NCBI GenBank assembly: GCA_002386585.1
Contig: DGIZ01000248.1
Coordinates: forward strand, 1 to 10,203
Direction: 5' to 3'
DNA: 10,203 bases
DNA from: Brevundimonas sp. UBA4609
Lineage (GTDB): Bacteria; Pseudomonadota; Alphaproteobacteria; Caulobacterales; Caulobacteraceae
Below the pieces are notes generated by a model that ran no database searches, was not told the origin of the DNA, and was given only the letters and a program-made list of their open reading frames with translations. This document shows, one piece after another, positions 1 through 8,632 of this stretch. A program made the translations under genes and the position numbers. Numbering within the stretch: the first letter of the stretch is position 1; the number at the start of each line of letters is the position of its first letter.

Positions 1-746
1 GCGCCGTCGGCCGCCCCGGCGCCGCCGTCACCACCCGCTCGCCGACCATCGCCGTCTGGTCGCGCCGCCTCGCCGCCGACCGTTGGAGCCGCCCGACCGA
101 CGTGCGTCTGTCGCACTGCCTGATCCACGGTTCGGTGCGAATCTGGGGCATGGGGGCGGACGGGAGCTATGACGACCTGCGCGCCTCGTCCCGCACGGCC
201 GAACATACGACCGCCGCCCAGGCCGCCGGGCCCAGCCACATCATCCTCGAACAGGTGACCGTTCGCGGCACGGGCTCCATCCCCCTCTATGTCGGTCCCG
301 GCGTCACGCGGGTGAGCCTGACCCGCTCGACCCTGGAGGGGCGCAGCGTCGCCACCGCCCTCTATCTGGACGCTGAAAGCGCCGACAATCGGATTGAGGA
401 CAACCTTTTTCGCACGCGCACCGGGCGGGAGATGATCGCCGTCGACGGCTCGGCGCGGAACCGGATCACGGGCAACCGCTTCGAACTGGGCGGACGTCCC
501 GGCGTCCTTCTCTATCGCAACTGCGGCGAGCGCGGCGTCATCCGCCACCAGACGCCTTCCCACAATGTCATCACCGACAATGTCTTCACGGGCGCCGCCC
601 GCCTGCGCCCGCGCCTGGTGGTCGAGAACGCCCGACAGGGCCGCCGTCCCTACTGCGGAGCCGACAGGGGCTACCCCTGGGGCAGCAGCGCCGATGACCG
701 GGACGGCGCATCAGAGAACATCGTTAGCCATAATTTCGGAAAATGA
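1..746 (+). CDS. Right-handed parallel beta-helix protein, C-terminal part (5' end outside window)
   Basis: The reading frame is open from the left edge (first full codon at position 3) to a TGA at 744-746, so the gene begins outside the window; the GTG at 102 is an internal codon, not a likely start. About 247 residues are visible. They contain repeated short strands with asparagine turns, such as DNRIEDNLFRT, RNRITGNRFEL and HNVITDNVFTG, spaced about 25-45 residues apart. This N-x-I-x-x-N-x-F rhythm is the hallmark of PbH1 repeats in right-handed parallel beta-helix proteins, a fold used by pectate lyases, alginate epimerases and many secreted or surface proteins. The last helix coils are followed by a short tail (SENIVSHNFGK) that resembles one more coil. 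No catalytic residues can be assigned and the N-terminal signal is not visible, so substrate and location are unknown; secretion is only inferred from the fold. Confidence 0.8.
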   Translation, partial: AVGRPGAAVTTRSPTIAVWSRRLAADRWSRPTDVRLSHCLIHGSVRIWGMGADGSYDDLRASSRTAEHTTAAQAAGPSHIILEQVTVRGTGSIPLYVGPGVTRVSLTRSTLEGRSVATALYLDAESADNRIEDNLFRTRTGREMIAVDGSARNRITGNRFELGGRPGVLLYRNCGERGVIRHQTPSHNVITDNVFTGAARLRPRLVVENARQGRRPYCGADRGYPWGSSADDRDGASENIVSHNFGK

Positions 747-772
747 GCGTAATTTTTGCTTATATTTCCGAA
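735..772. repeat. Inverted repeat TTCGGAAA / TTTCCGAA
   Basis: TTCGGAAA at 735-742 is the exact reverse complement of TTTCCGAA at 765-772, with 22 bases between them. The left arm lies just inside the stop codon of the beta-helix gene. No T run follows the right arm, so it is a poor intrinsic terminator; it may be part of an operator for the downstream receptor gene. Confidence 0.4.
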
Positions 773-776
773 TATA
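761..776. repeat. Short palindrome TATATT-TCCG-AATATA
   Basis: A perfect 6-base inverted repeat with a 4-base centre at 761-776. It overlaps the TATACT -10 candidate at 773-778 and shares its right half with the longer inverted repeat ending at 772. The size and placement suit a dimeric repressor, but the regulator is unknown. Confidence 0.35.
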
Positions 777-781
777 CTTCA

Positions 782-816
782 AATAATGGTAATTTTTTCC
801 GGTCTGTGCCATTATT
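782..816. promoter_or_regulatory. Inverted repeat AATAATGG/CCATTATT with a weak Fur-like site
   Basis: AATAATGG (782-789) and CCATTATT (809-816) are exact reverse complements separated by 19 bases. The left arm and following bases (782-800) can be aligned to the classical 19-base Fur box with about 14 matches: ATAATG and TAAT match fully, the right half is degraded to a T run. A TonB receptor under Fur control would fit iron-siderophore uptake, but AT-rich sequence produces such partial matches easily and the alphaproteobacterial Fur site is not identical to the enterobacterial one. This is a candidate only. Confidence 0.3.
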
Positions 817-893
817 GACGCAATTCTGACTTGTCTGAGGCAAGCCTCGCCGTAATGTCTCCGCCGCAGGCCACACGGTCCTGCATGTGCCGC

Positions 894-946
894 GAGCCGT
901 CGGTTCAGCCCTCGTCGTAAGGGGGCGGGCGACGGCTTGTTTTGTT
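894..946 (+). promoter_or_regulatory. Terminator-like hairpin in the leader of receptor 1
   Basis: AGCCGTCG at 895-902 pairs perfectly with CGACGGCT at 930-937 (G894 can add a wobble pair). Inside the loop, GCCC at 908-911 can pair with GGGC at 923-926, or CCCT at 909-912 with AGGG at 920-923. The stem is followed directly by TTGTTTTGTT at 937-946, and the ribosome-binding site begins only two bases later. This is the arrangement of an intrinsic terminator or attenuator placed ahead of the start codon. A smaller hairpin (GCAGG 866-870 with CCTGC 880-884) lies upstream. Attenuation is inferred from layout alone. Confidence 0.4.
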
Positions 947-947
947 C

Positions 948-955
948 AGGAGAGG
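948..955 (+). promoter_or_regulatory. Ribosome-binding site deciding the TTG start of receptor 1
   Basis: AGGAGAGG at 948-955 is a strong Shine-Dalgarno sequence seven bases before the TTG at 963. It lies downstream of the other in-frame TTG at 942 and so rules that one out as the start. Confidence 0.75.
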
Positions 956-962
956 GTCTCTT

Positions 963-3944
963 TTGAAAAAGAGAATTATCCGCGAGTCCTTGCTCGCCTC
1001 GACCATCATCGGGGGCGCCGCCCTCAGCTTCATGGCCGCCACGCCGGCTTTCGCCCAATCGGTCGAAGAAGAAGTTTCCGAAGTCAGCTCTATCGTCGTC
1101 ACCGGCTCGCGCATCCGCCAGCCGGGCTATGAGGCGTCCAGCCCCATCACGTCGCTGAGCTCCGAATCCATCGCCATGTCGCAGCCGGTGGCTGTCGAAG
1201 AACTGGTCAAGGACCTGCCGGCCGCCGTGCCGGCCGTCGGTTCGGCCACCAACAACGGCTCGGGCGGCGGCGCGACCATCAACCTGCGCGGCCTGGGCAC
1301 CAACCGCACCCTGGTGCTGATCAACGGCCGCCGCGTCGTGCCGTTCAACCTGCAGGGCGTGGTCGACACCAACACCATTCCGCTGGCCCTGGTCGAGCGT
1401 GTCGACACCGTCACCGGCGGCGCTTCGGCCGTGTACGGCGCTGACGCCGTCGCCGGCGTGGTCAACTTCATCCTGAAGAACAATTTCGAAGGCGTGGAGC
1501 TCAACACCTCCTACGGCTTCTCGGGCGAAGACGACGCGGTCCGCCGCAAGTTCGACCTGACCGTCGGCGGCAACTTCGCCGAGGATCGCGGCAACGCCGT
1601 CGTCAGCTTCGGCTACACCAAGACCGATCCGCTGTATCAGGATCGCCGCCCCTGGGGCACCGTCGCGCGCTCCTCGACGACCGGCGCGCCGCTGGGCTCG
1701 GGCACCTCGGTCCCCGGCCGGTTCGGCCTGACGCCGTTCCAGGTCAAGGATGCCGACGGGAACGTCATCGAGCACCTGAGCGGCAAGCCTCTGCCGGCCG
1801 GCGCTGAACTGGATCCGACGACGGGCGCCCTGATCGGTTCGGACCACCCGAACTACAATTCGGCCGGCTACAACTACAACCCGTACAACCTGTATCAGAC
1901 GCCGCTGAGCCGCTACCAGATCAACGCCCTGGGCAGCTTCAGGATCAACTCGGCGGCTGAAGTCTACAGCCACCTGACCTATGTGCAGAGCGACGTTTCT
2001 CTGGACAACGCCTCGAGCGGCACCTTCGGCAACGTCTACAGCGTGCCGATCGGCAATCCCTTCATTCCCGACGCCATGCGTCAGCAACTGTGCGACGCCC
2101 TGAAGCTCGGCGCCGCCGAGTGCGTTTCGGGCGCGGCCGGCACCACCATGATGGACCTGACCATCAACCGCCGCTTCACCGAGATGGGCACCCGCCCCGT
2201 CGACATCGAGAACAAGACGATCCAACTTCTGGCGGGCGTTCGGGGCGACATCAACGCCGACTGGAACTACGACGCCTATATCTCGCACGGCGAAACCGAG
2301 CAGTTGCTGACGCGCATCAACTGGGGTTCGCTGTCGAAGCTCCAGAACGCGCTGAACACGGTATCGGCCACCGAGTGCCTGGTTCCCGGCGCCAAGGTCG
2401 CCATCGCCGGCTGCGTGCCGATCAACGTCTTCGGCCCCGAAGGCACGATCACCCAGGAAATGATCGACTACATCAACCTGTCGTCGATGAGCAAAACCAC
2501 GATCAAGCAAGACGTGGCCTCGGGCTCGATCTCGGGCGTTCTGCCGGACCACCTGAGCAGCCCGTGGAGCGAGCGCCCGATCGCCGTCGCGTTCGGCGCC
2601 GAATGGCGTCGGTCCAGCGCCGCCACGCGGGGCGACGAGGCTTCGCAGATCAACGGCGAAATCCTGGGCACCGGCGCGCCGGTTCCGGATCGTGAAGGCC
2701 AATTCGAAATGCGCGAAGGCTTCGCCGAACTGGCGATTCCGCTGATCGAGAACCTGCCCTTCATCCACAGCCTGAACCTGGAAGCCGGCTATCGCCAGAC
2801 CGAGTTCAAGGCCGCAGGCAGGAAGTCGCAGTACGGCAGCTACAAGCTGGGCGGCGACTGGTCGCCGATCGAGGACGTCCGCGTCCGCGCCATGTACCAG
2901 CGCGCGACGCGTGCGCCGAACATCGGCGAGCTGTTCAACCCGCAGGTCACCGGCCTGGGCAACCGCGCCATCGACCCGTGCCAGCTGGAGCTGATCAAGG
3001 CCTCCGAAGCCCGTACCCCGGGCACGCTGAGCAACCTGTGCCGCCTGACCGGCGTGCCGGAAGCCTCGATCGGCTTCGTCGACAAGCCCAACTCGGGCCA
3101 GGTCAACCAGCAGACGGGCGGCAACCCGAACCTGGGGCCGGAAGAAGCCGACACTTGGACCATCGGCGCGGTCTGGCAGCCGGCCTTCGTGCCGAGCCTG
3201 CGCCTGAGCCTCGACTACTATGACATCAAGATCGACAAGACGATCAACAGCCCCAGCCTCGCTGACATCATGGACGATTGCTACGACAAGTCGCGCAATC
3301 CGACCTTTGAGTTCAACGACAGCTGCGCCGCCATTCAGCGCAACACCAAGAACGGCTCGCTGAACGGTGTCGAAGCCAAGGGCGTCATCCTGCCGACGAC
3401 CAACGCCGGTAACGAGCGCGTCTCGGGCTTCGACCTGGCCGCCAACTACCGTGTGGAACTGGCCGACTTCGGCTGGGACATCGGTCGCGTCGATCTGAGC
3501 GTCAACGGCAACATCGTCACCAAGCACGACACCCAAGCCACGCCGGTGTCCATGCTGCGTGACTGCGTCGGCTACTACTCGGTGTCGTGCGGCGAACCCA
3601 AGGTCAAGCAACGCTGGAACAGCCGCGCCACCTGGACGATGGGCGACTACTCGGCCTCTCTGATGTGGCGTCACCTGTCGGGCGTCGAAGTCGAGCCGAA
3701 CACCGGGGCCTGGTATGCGCCCTATGCCGAGATCGACAGCTACGACTACTTCGATCTGAGCGGCCGCTGGGACATCACCCAGACGGTCCGTCTGACGGCG
3801 ACGATCAACAACCTGTTCGACAAGGCGCCGCCGATGGTCGGTTCGCAGATCGGCAGCACGTCGGCGAACAACGGGAACACCTTCCCGCAGACCTACGACG
3901 CGATCGGCCGCTACTTCACCTTCGGCGCCACGCTGAGGTTCTGA
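963..3944 (+). CDS. TonB-dependent outer membrane receptor (receptor 1)
   Basis: This 993-residue protein imports a scarce ligand across the outer membrane using energy from TonB-ExbBD. The TTG at 963 is chosen because of its Shine-Dalgarno at 948-955 and because it gives a clean signal peptide (MKKR, a hydrophobic core, then PAFA before Q32). A TonB-box-like segment, SSIVVTGSRI, follows at residues 42-51. The plug spans roughly residues 45-175, with TINLRGLGTNRTLVLINGRR and the family signature around GGASAVYGADAVAGVV (152-167). The rest is a beta-barrel ending in YFTFGATLRF, with the terminal phenylalanine needed for BAM insertion. There are exactly ten cysteines in five close pairs: 377/387, 472/484, 673/693, 773/788 and 868/876, likely disulfides in external loops. 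The substrate cannot be told from sequence; iron-siderophore, saccharide and peptide receptors all share this architecture. It is a single-gene unit closed by a terminator. Confidence 0.93.
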   Translation: MKKRIIRESLLASTIIGGAALSFMAATPAFAQSVEEEVSEVSSIVVTGSRIRQPGYEASSPITSLSSESIAMSQPVAVEELVKDLPAAVPAVGSATNNGSGGGATINLRGLGTNRTLVLINGRRVVPFNLQGVVDTNTIPLALVERVDTVTGGASAVYGADAVAGVVNFILKNNFEGVELNTSYGFSGEDDAVRRKFDLTVGGNFAEDRGNAVVSFGYTKTDPLYQDRRPWGTVARSSTTGAPLGSGTSVPGRFGLTPFQVKDADGNVIEHLSGKPLPAGAELDPTTGALIGSDHPNYNSAGYNYNPYNLYQTPLSRYQINALGSFRINSAAEVYSHLTYVQSDVSLDNASSGTFGNVYSVPIGNPFIPDAMRQQLCDALKLGAAECVSGAAGTTMMDLTINRRFTEMGTRPVDIENKTIQLLAGVRGDINADWNYDAYISHGETEQLLTRINWGSLSKLQNALNTVSATECLVPGAKVAIAGCVPINVFGPEGTITQEMIDYINLSSMSKTTIKQDVASGSISGVLPDHLSSPWSERPIAVAFGAEWRRSSAATRGDEASQINGEILGTGAPVPDREGQFEMREGFAELAIPLIENLPFIHSLNLEAGYRQTEFKAAGRKSQYGSYKLGGDWSPIEDVRVRAMYQRATRAPNIGELFNPQVTGLGNRAIDPCQLELIKASEARTPGTLSNLCRLTGVPEASIGFVDKPNSGQVNQQTGGNPNLGPEEADTWTIGAVWQPAFVPSLRLSLDYYDIKIDKTINSPSLADIMDDCYDKSRNPTFEFNDSCAAIQRNTKNGSLNGVEAKGVILPTTNAGNERVSGFDLAANYRVELADFGWDIGRVDLSVNGNIVTKHDTQATPVSMLRDCVGYYSVSCGEPKVKQRWNSRATWTMGDYSASLMWRHLSGVEVEPNTGAWYAPYAEIDSYDYFDLSGRWDITQTVRLTATINNLFDKAPPMVGSQIGSTSANNGNTFPQTYDAIGRYFTFGATLRF

Positions 3945-3967
3945 TAGCGTTCAACGCGTAAAATGAG

Positions 3968-4005
3968 AGAGGCGGAAGACCCCGGTCTTCCGCCTCTTTT
4001 CTTTT
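3968..4005 (+). terminator. Strong intrinsic terminator of receptor 1, between converging genes
   Basis: A perfect 13-base stem, AGAGGCGGAAGAC (3968-3980) with GTCTTCCGCCTCT (3985-3997), closes a 4-base loop and runs into TTTTCTTTT (3997-4005). It begins 23 bases after the receptor stop codon. On the other strand the same hairpin follows aguB and is trailed by CTCATTTTA, a weaker U tract, so it may stop transcription from both sides. Confidence 0.9.
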
Positions 4006-4031
4006 GGGATCAGATTTTTACGAAGGCCGGA

Positions 4032-4897
<866 letters not shown>

Positions 4898-4898
<1 letters not shown>

Positions 4899-5911
4899 CA
4901 GGCGGGCTCCTGCTGGCTGATGCAGTGGAACGATCCGCCGCCCGACAGGATGGCGGTCGACGGCAGGGGGATGATCTCGCGATCGGTGAAGACGGTCGCC
5001 AGGGCCTCGCAGGCCAGGCGAGCGGCCATGTCGTTTCCGTAGGTCGGCACGACGACGGCGCCGTCCGCGATCAGGAAGTTCATATGGCTGGCCGGGATGG
5101 GACGCTCGTCCTCGTCCAGCACCAGACCCGGCGAAGGGATGCGCAGCACCTGGATCGGGCGGCCAGCGGCGTCGGTCATGGCGGACAGGGCCTGGGCCGT
5201 CTCGTCATAGACGTCGGCGTTGGGATCCTTGGGGCCGAAGCCGATCGGACAGGCGACCACGCCCGGCGCGACGAAGCGGGCCAGGTTGTCGACGTGGCCG
5301 TCGGTGTGGTCGTTCAGTAGGCCGTCGCCCAGCCACAGCACCTTCGTGGCGCCCAGAGCCTGCGCGAAGGCGGCTTCGGCCGCCTCTTGCGTCCAGCCGG
5401 TGTTGCGGTTGCGGTTCAGCACGCACTGGCGCGTGGTCAGCACCGAGCCCTCGCCGTCATGATCGACGGCGCCGCCTTCCAGGATGAAGTCGTGACGGGT
5501 CAGGGCGACGCCCGTCTGTTCGCCGATCTGACCGGCGACCTCGTCGTCATGCGGCAGGTCGTATTTGCCGCCCCAGCCGTTGAAGACGAAGGCCTGAGCC
5601 GAGGCCGAGCCGGCGCCGAAGATCGGCCCGGTGTCGCGCAGCCAGATATCGCCGAAGCGTCCGGCCACAACCGTCACCCCCGCCACGTCGGCGAAGCGCG
5701 CCTGGGCGTCGGCCAGGGCTTCGTCATTGCCGACCATCAGCTTGACCTGCTCCCGGCCGGGGCCAGCGAGGGCGCGGACCAGGGCCTCGACCTCGGCCTG
5801 CGCCGGTTCGAGGTTGTCTTCCCACAGATCGGCGTGACTGGGCCAACCGACCCACATCGCGCGATGCGGCGTCCATTCGGCAGGAATAGGCAGGGTCATG
5901 GGCGAAGTCAT
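4898..5911 (-). CDS. aguA: Agmatine deiminase
   Basis: This enzyme (agmatine iminohydrolase) converts agmatine to N-carbamoylputrescine and ammonia. It belongs to the peptidylarginine-deiminase-type superfamily. The key motifs are all present (numbering from the ATG at 5911, 337 residues): WLRDTGP with D93, ILEGGAVD with E145, NDHTDGHVDN with H206 and D208, and the C-terminal GGGSFHCISQQEP with the nucleophile C330. The start is uncertain. ATG at 5911 gives MTSPMTLPIPAEWTPH, and ATG at 5899 gives MTLPIPAEW; both are close to the usual N-terminus and neither has a good Shine-Dalgarno. Extending in frame to 5992 adds 27 residues of proline- and glycine-rich sequence that does not look like this family. 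It is the first gene of a two-gene operon with aguB. A weak promoter candidate lies at 5955-5983. Confidence 0.93.
4907..4911 (-). promoter_or_regulatory. Ribosome-binding site of aguB inside the end of aguA
   Basis: AGGAG on the minus strand at 4911-4907, eight bases before the aguB ATG, lies within the last codons of aguA. With the TGATG junction it indicates translational coupling of the two enzymes. Confidence 0.7.
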
Positions 5912-5954
5912 GGGGCGAAAACGTCCACATAAAGGGATGAAGCACGAAGGGGGC

Positions 5955-5983
5955 GAGATAGGCCCTGACGCCCCTGGGTTCAA
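5955..5983 (-). promoter_or_regulatory. Candidate sigma-70-type promoter of aguA-aguB
   Basis: On the minus strand TTGAAC (5983-5978) is followed after 17 bases by TATCTC (5960-5955). The -35 matches the consensus reasonably, the -10 only partly. It would start transcription about 35-40 bases before the ATG at 5911. It lies just past the terminator of receptor 2, where an independent promoter is expected. Confidence 0.3.
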
Positions 5984-6012
5984 TGGCGGCAAGGCGGAGT
6001 TCGCCCTGAGCC

Positions 6013-6049
6013 AAAAGAAGAAAGGGCGGCCCGTCGCCGGACCGCCCTT
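6013..6049 (-). terminator. Intrinsic terminator of receptor 2 with a GNRA loop
   Basis: Read on the minus strand, AAGGGCGG (6049-6042), a U that can wobble with G, then CCG, the tetraloop GCGA, CGG, G and CCGCCCTT (6029-6022) form a 12-pair stem including one G-U pair. It is followed by TTTCTTCTTTT (6023-6013). It starts about 34 bases after the stop of receptor 2, separating that gene from aguA. Confidence 0.85.
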
Positions 6050-6082
6050 CCCTGTCTCTATGCTGGTGATCCCAGCTACGTC

Positions 6083-8533
6083 CTAGAAGGCGTAGGTCAG
6101 GGTCGCTTGCATGGTGCGCGGCGCGCCGCGGTAGGCGTAAGTGTTGCGCGACGCGTTGTAGGCGCCCGAGATCGAGCCGAAGTAGTTCTCGTCGAACAGG
6201 TTGACGATGCGCAGGGCCAGGCTGGAGTTCTTGTAGCCGAAATAGCCCAGGTCGAACTTGGCGTCGGCGTTCACGACCGTATAGGCCTCGGTGTACAGGT
6301 CGTTCTCGTCGGTCACCCAACGCTCGCCCGTGTACTTGACCTGAGCCCCGACTTGCAACGGACCGGTTTCGTACTGAATGCGACCGCCGAAGGTCCAATC
6401 CGGGGTTTCCGTCAGCGACTTACCGCCAGTCTTGATGACCGTCGTGCCATCCAGATAGTCGTTGGCGATTTCAGAGTCCGTGTACGAAGCCGTGGCGTAC
6501 AGCGACAGACCTTCAATCGGCGACCAGCCGATTTGCGAATCGAAGCCGTACAGGTCGACGTCACCCACGTTCGAGTCGAACGACACGCCCAGATCCTGGT
6601 CGTAACGCGAAACGATGCGGTTATCGAACTTGGTGTACCACACGTTGGCCGAGGCCATCAGGACGCCCGTCTGGTAGCGATAGCCGAAGTCGTAGGTCGT
6701 GGTCTTTTCCGGTTCGGTGATCGGCGAAGTGATGTCGCCGTCCGTGTCGAAGAAGACGGTGTACAGGTTGTCGGTGCGCGGCAGGGTCAGCGACTGGGCG
6801 AACGAGCCGTAGACCCACTGGTTGCCGCTGAAGTTCCAGCTGACGTTGATGTTCGGCAGGATGTCGTCGAACTTCACTTCACGCGAATAGGGCGCGATGT
6901 AGCTCTGCGTGCGAGTGCCGAGCTTGTAGGTGCCGTCGGCTTGCTTGACGGCATTCTCGGTCGAGCAGACCACCGAGCTGCTCTTGGACTGCGAATAGCA
7001 GTTCTGGTTCATCTCGCGCTTGAAGAACGGCGCACGGACGCCGAGGTTGACGCGCAGGGTGTCGTCCAGGAAGCGGCCAGCGTATTCGACGGCGAACTGG
7101 TTCAGGATGGCGTAGGACAGGCGGTCACGCGTCCGCAACTCATAGCCGTCCTGGTTGACGATGCGGTGATCCTTGTCGTGCAGGCCCGCGAAGGGATCGA
7201 AGAAGTGCGGGTTGGTCGGATCCGAGAAGTCGACCCGGCCGTAGAGACCGGTCTGACGGTGACGTGCGTCGTCCAGGGTATAGGCGGCGCGCAGGGTCTG
7301 CGTGTCCGACATCCGCCAGATCAGCGACGAGCTGATGCCGTAGCGCTGAGTGTGGGTGTTGTTGGTGGCGTGGACGCGCACGCTGTCCAGGGTATCGCCG
7401 TCGCCGTTCAGGTCGACGCCGCCCGTGCCCGACGAGCCGAGAAGCGCACGATCGGTTTCCGACAGGACGAACTGGCCCGAACCGCCGGTCGCCAGGGTGT
7501 ACTGGAAGGACGGATCGAAGGTGAAGATCAGGCCTTCACGCAGGGTGAAGCGCGACTGAGCGCGGATGTTGCCGGTGTCCGACGGGTTCTGGCGCAGCGC
7601 CCAGTAACGGTTGGAGTTGCCGTCGATATCGGCCTCGCCGTTACGATAGGTCGGCGCCGTGTAATCGGTGTCGAAATCGCTGTCCCAGGTCACGCCGTCG
7701 GCCAGGCTGGCCGAACCGTCAGCGTTACGCTTCAGCTGCAGGTCCGCATAGTTGTTGTTGCGGTTGCGGTTCCAGTGACCGGCCAGAGAGACAAAGTCGC
7801 CGTTGTCGCGGATCGGCTGGTAGACCTTGAAGTTGTACTGGGTCTTGTTCAGGTCGCCCAGTCCCTTGAACTTGTCGTACGACTGGTCCGAATAGGCCAG
7901 CCAGGCGCGCGTGCCCCACGGGCCGATTTCACCGGTGTTCAGCAGGGCGAAAACGCGACGGAAGTCGTCATCACCCAGCGATCCCTTGATCTGACCGCCG
8001 AATTCCGTCGTCGGGGCGATCGAGCTGAGGTTGATGGTGCCGCCCGAGGCCGAGGCCGTCGGGGAGTCGACGTCGGTCGTGCCGGTGTTGACCGAAGCCG
8101 TGCCGATCAGTTCCGAGTCCAACTGCTGGTTGGTGTACAGCGAGTAGTTGCCCGAGTCGTTCATCGGCATGCCGTCGAAGGTCTGCGAGATGCGCGGACC
8201 GTCGAAGCCGTGCAGACGGATGTTGCCGCCCGACGAGCCATAGGCGTCGTTGTTGGTGAAGCTCATGCCCGGAACCAGGTTCAGAACTTCGTTGATGGTC
8301 TGACCGGCGGCTTGGGTCTCGATGAACTCCTGAGTGATGCTCGAGCGCGACTTGCCGACGGTTTCAGCCACCATGGCGCCGTCGATGGTGCGCGGACCGC
8401 GACGGCCCGTGACCACGACCTGTTCGACTTCAACGGCGGCCGTGCCGGTCGATTGAGCCGAAGCGGTCTCTGCCATGAAGAAGCTGCTCATCAGGGCGGT
8501 GCTTGCCCAGAACAGCTGTTTGCGAATGGTCAT
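6083..8533 (-). CDS. TonB-dependent outer membrane receptor with upstream Pho box (receptor 2)
   Basis: This is an 816-residue TonB-dependent receptor. The ATG at 8533 gives a signal peptide (MTIRKQLF, hydrophobic core, TASA before Q27) and a TonB-box-like VEQVVVTGRRG soon after. The plug lies roughly at residues 45-170, with INEVLNLVPGMSF, NIRLHGFDGPRISQTFDGMP and ASGGTINLSSI. The barrel follows and ends in the BAM-type signal MQATLTYAF. A segment at residues 374-385 (DLNGDGDTLDSV) resembles a calcium-binding EF-hand-like loop. The only two cysteines, C512 and C523, are close together and probably form a loop disulfide. A modest Shine-Dalgarno (GGGGA, 8547-8543) sits nine bases upstream. The gene has its own terminator. 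The ligand cannot be read from the sequence, but the three-repeat Pho box at 8633-8661 points to expression under phosphate limitation, so a phosphorus-containing ligand is a reasonable hypothesis. Confidence 0.93.
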   Translation of the reverse strand: MTIRKQLFWASTALMSSFFMAETASAQSTGTAAVEVEQVVVTGRRGPRTIDGAMVAETVGKSRSSITQEFIETQAAGQTINEVLNLVPGMSFTNNDAYGSSGGNIRLHGFDGPRISQTFDGMPMNDSGNYSLYTNQQLDSELIGTASVNTGTTDVDSPTASASGGTINLSSIAPTTEFGGQIKGSLGDDDFRRVFALLNTGEIGPWGTRAWLAYSDQSYDKFKGLGDLNKTQYNFKVYQPIRDNGDFVSLAGHWNRNRNNNYADLQLKRNADGSASLADGVTWDSDFDTDYTAPTYRNGEADIDGNSNRYWALRQNPSDTGNIRAQSRFTLREGLIFTFDPSFQYTLATGGSGQFVLSETDRALLGSSGTGGVDLNGDGDTLDSVRVHATNNTHTQRYGISSSLIWRMSDTQTLRAAYTLDDARHRQTGLYGRVDFSDPTNPHFFDPFAGLHDKDHRIVNQDGYELRTRDRLSYAILNQFAVEYAGRFLDDTLRVNLGVRAPFFKREMNQNCYSQSKSSSVVCSTENAVKQADGTYKLGTRTQSYIAPYSREVKFDDILPNINVSWNFSGNQWVYGSFAQSLTLPRTDNLYTVFFDTDGDITSPITEPEKTTTYDFGYRYQTGVLMASANVWYTKFDNRIVSRYDQDLGVSFDSNVGDVDLYGFDSQIGWSPIEGLSLYATASYTDSEIANDYLDGTTVIKTGGKSLTETPDWTFGGRIQYETGPLQVGAQVKYTGERWVTDENDLYTEAYTVVNADAKFDLGYFGYKNSSLALRIVNLFDENYFGSISGAYNASRNTYAYRGAPRTMQATLTYAF

Positions 8534-8632
8534 CTGTCTGTATCCCCAGAGATGGAGGCGGAATGCCGTGCAAGCCGGCCCATATGCGGCCGCTCGATGT
8601 CCGGGGGCTTAAGCGCGCTCTGGGAAGCTCGG

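Larger units (their letters stand above)
720..820. promoter_or_regulatory. AT-rich regulatory region upstream of TonB receptor 1
   Basis: Positions 721-820 contain 33 G/C bases in 100, in a window that is otherwise clearly GC-rich. The stretch starts inside the end of the beta-helix gene and runs into the upstream region of the receptor at 963. It holds a TATACT hexamer at 773-778 that could serve as a -10 element, though no convincing -35 lies 16-18 bases upstream. It also holds two direct copies of GTAATTTTT (749-757 and 789-797) and several inverted repeats, listed separately. Taken together this looks like the promoter and operator region of the receptor gene. A second, weaker promoter candidate further down is TTGTCT (831-836) with a 16-base spacer to TAATGT (853-858). 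Neither is experimentally supported. Confidence 0.45.

Noticed and set aside
942..962. Upstream TTG at 942 as the start of receptor 1
   Set aside because: It would place the strong Shine-Dalgarno (948-955) inside the coding region and put seven extra residues before the signal peptide; TTG at 963 has correct spacing.
820..962. Cobalamin or other known riboswitch ahead of receptor 1
   Set aside because: The leader can form hairpins, but none of the conserved boxes of the cobalamin, TPP or FMN riboswitches could be recognised by eye.
711..3674. Very long open frame (987 codons) on the minus strand opposite receptor 1
   Set aside because: Its translation is dominated by Arg, Ala, Val, Asp and Gly with no domain or signal, as expected for the antisense of a GC-rich codon-biased gene. 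The plus-strand frame gives a clear TonB receptor with signal peptide, plug and terminal phenylalanine.
5912..5992. Extended aguA start at 5992
   Set aside because: The 27 extra residues are Pro/Gly/Cys-rich, unlike the family N-terminus, and the extension would cover the only promoter-like sequence upstream of the gene.
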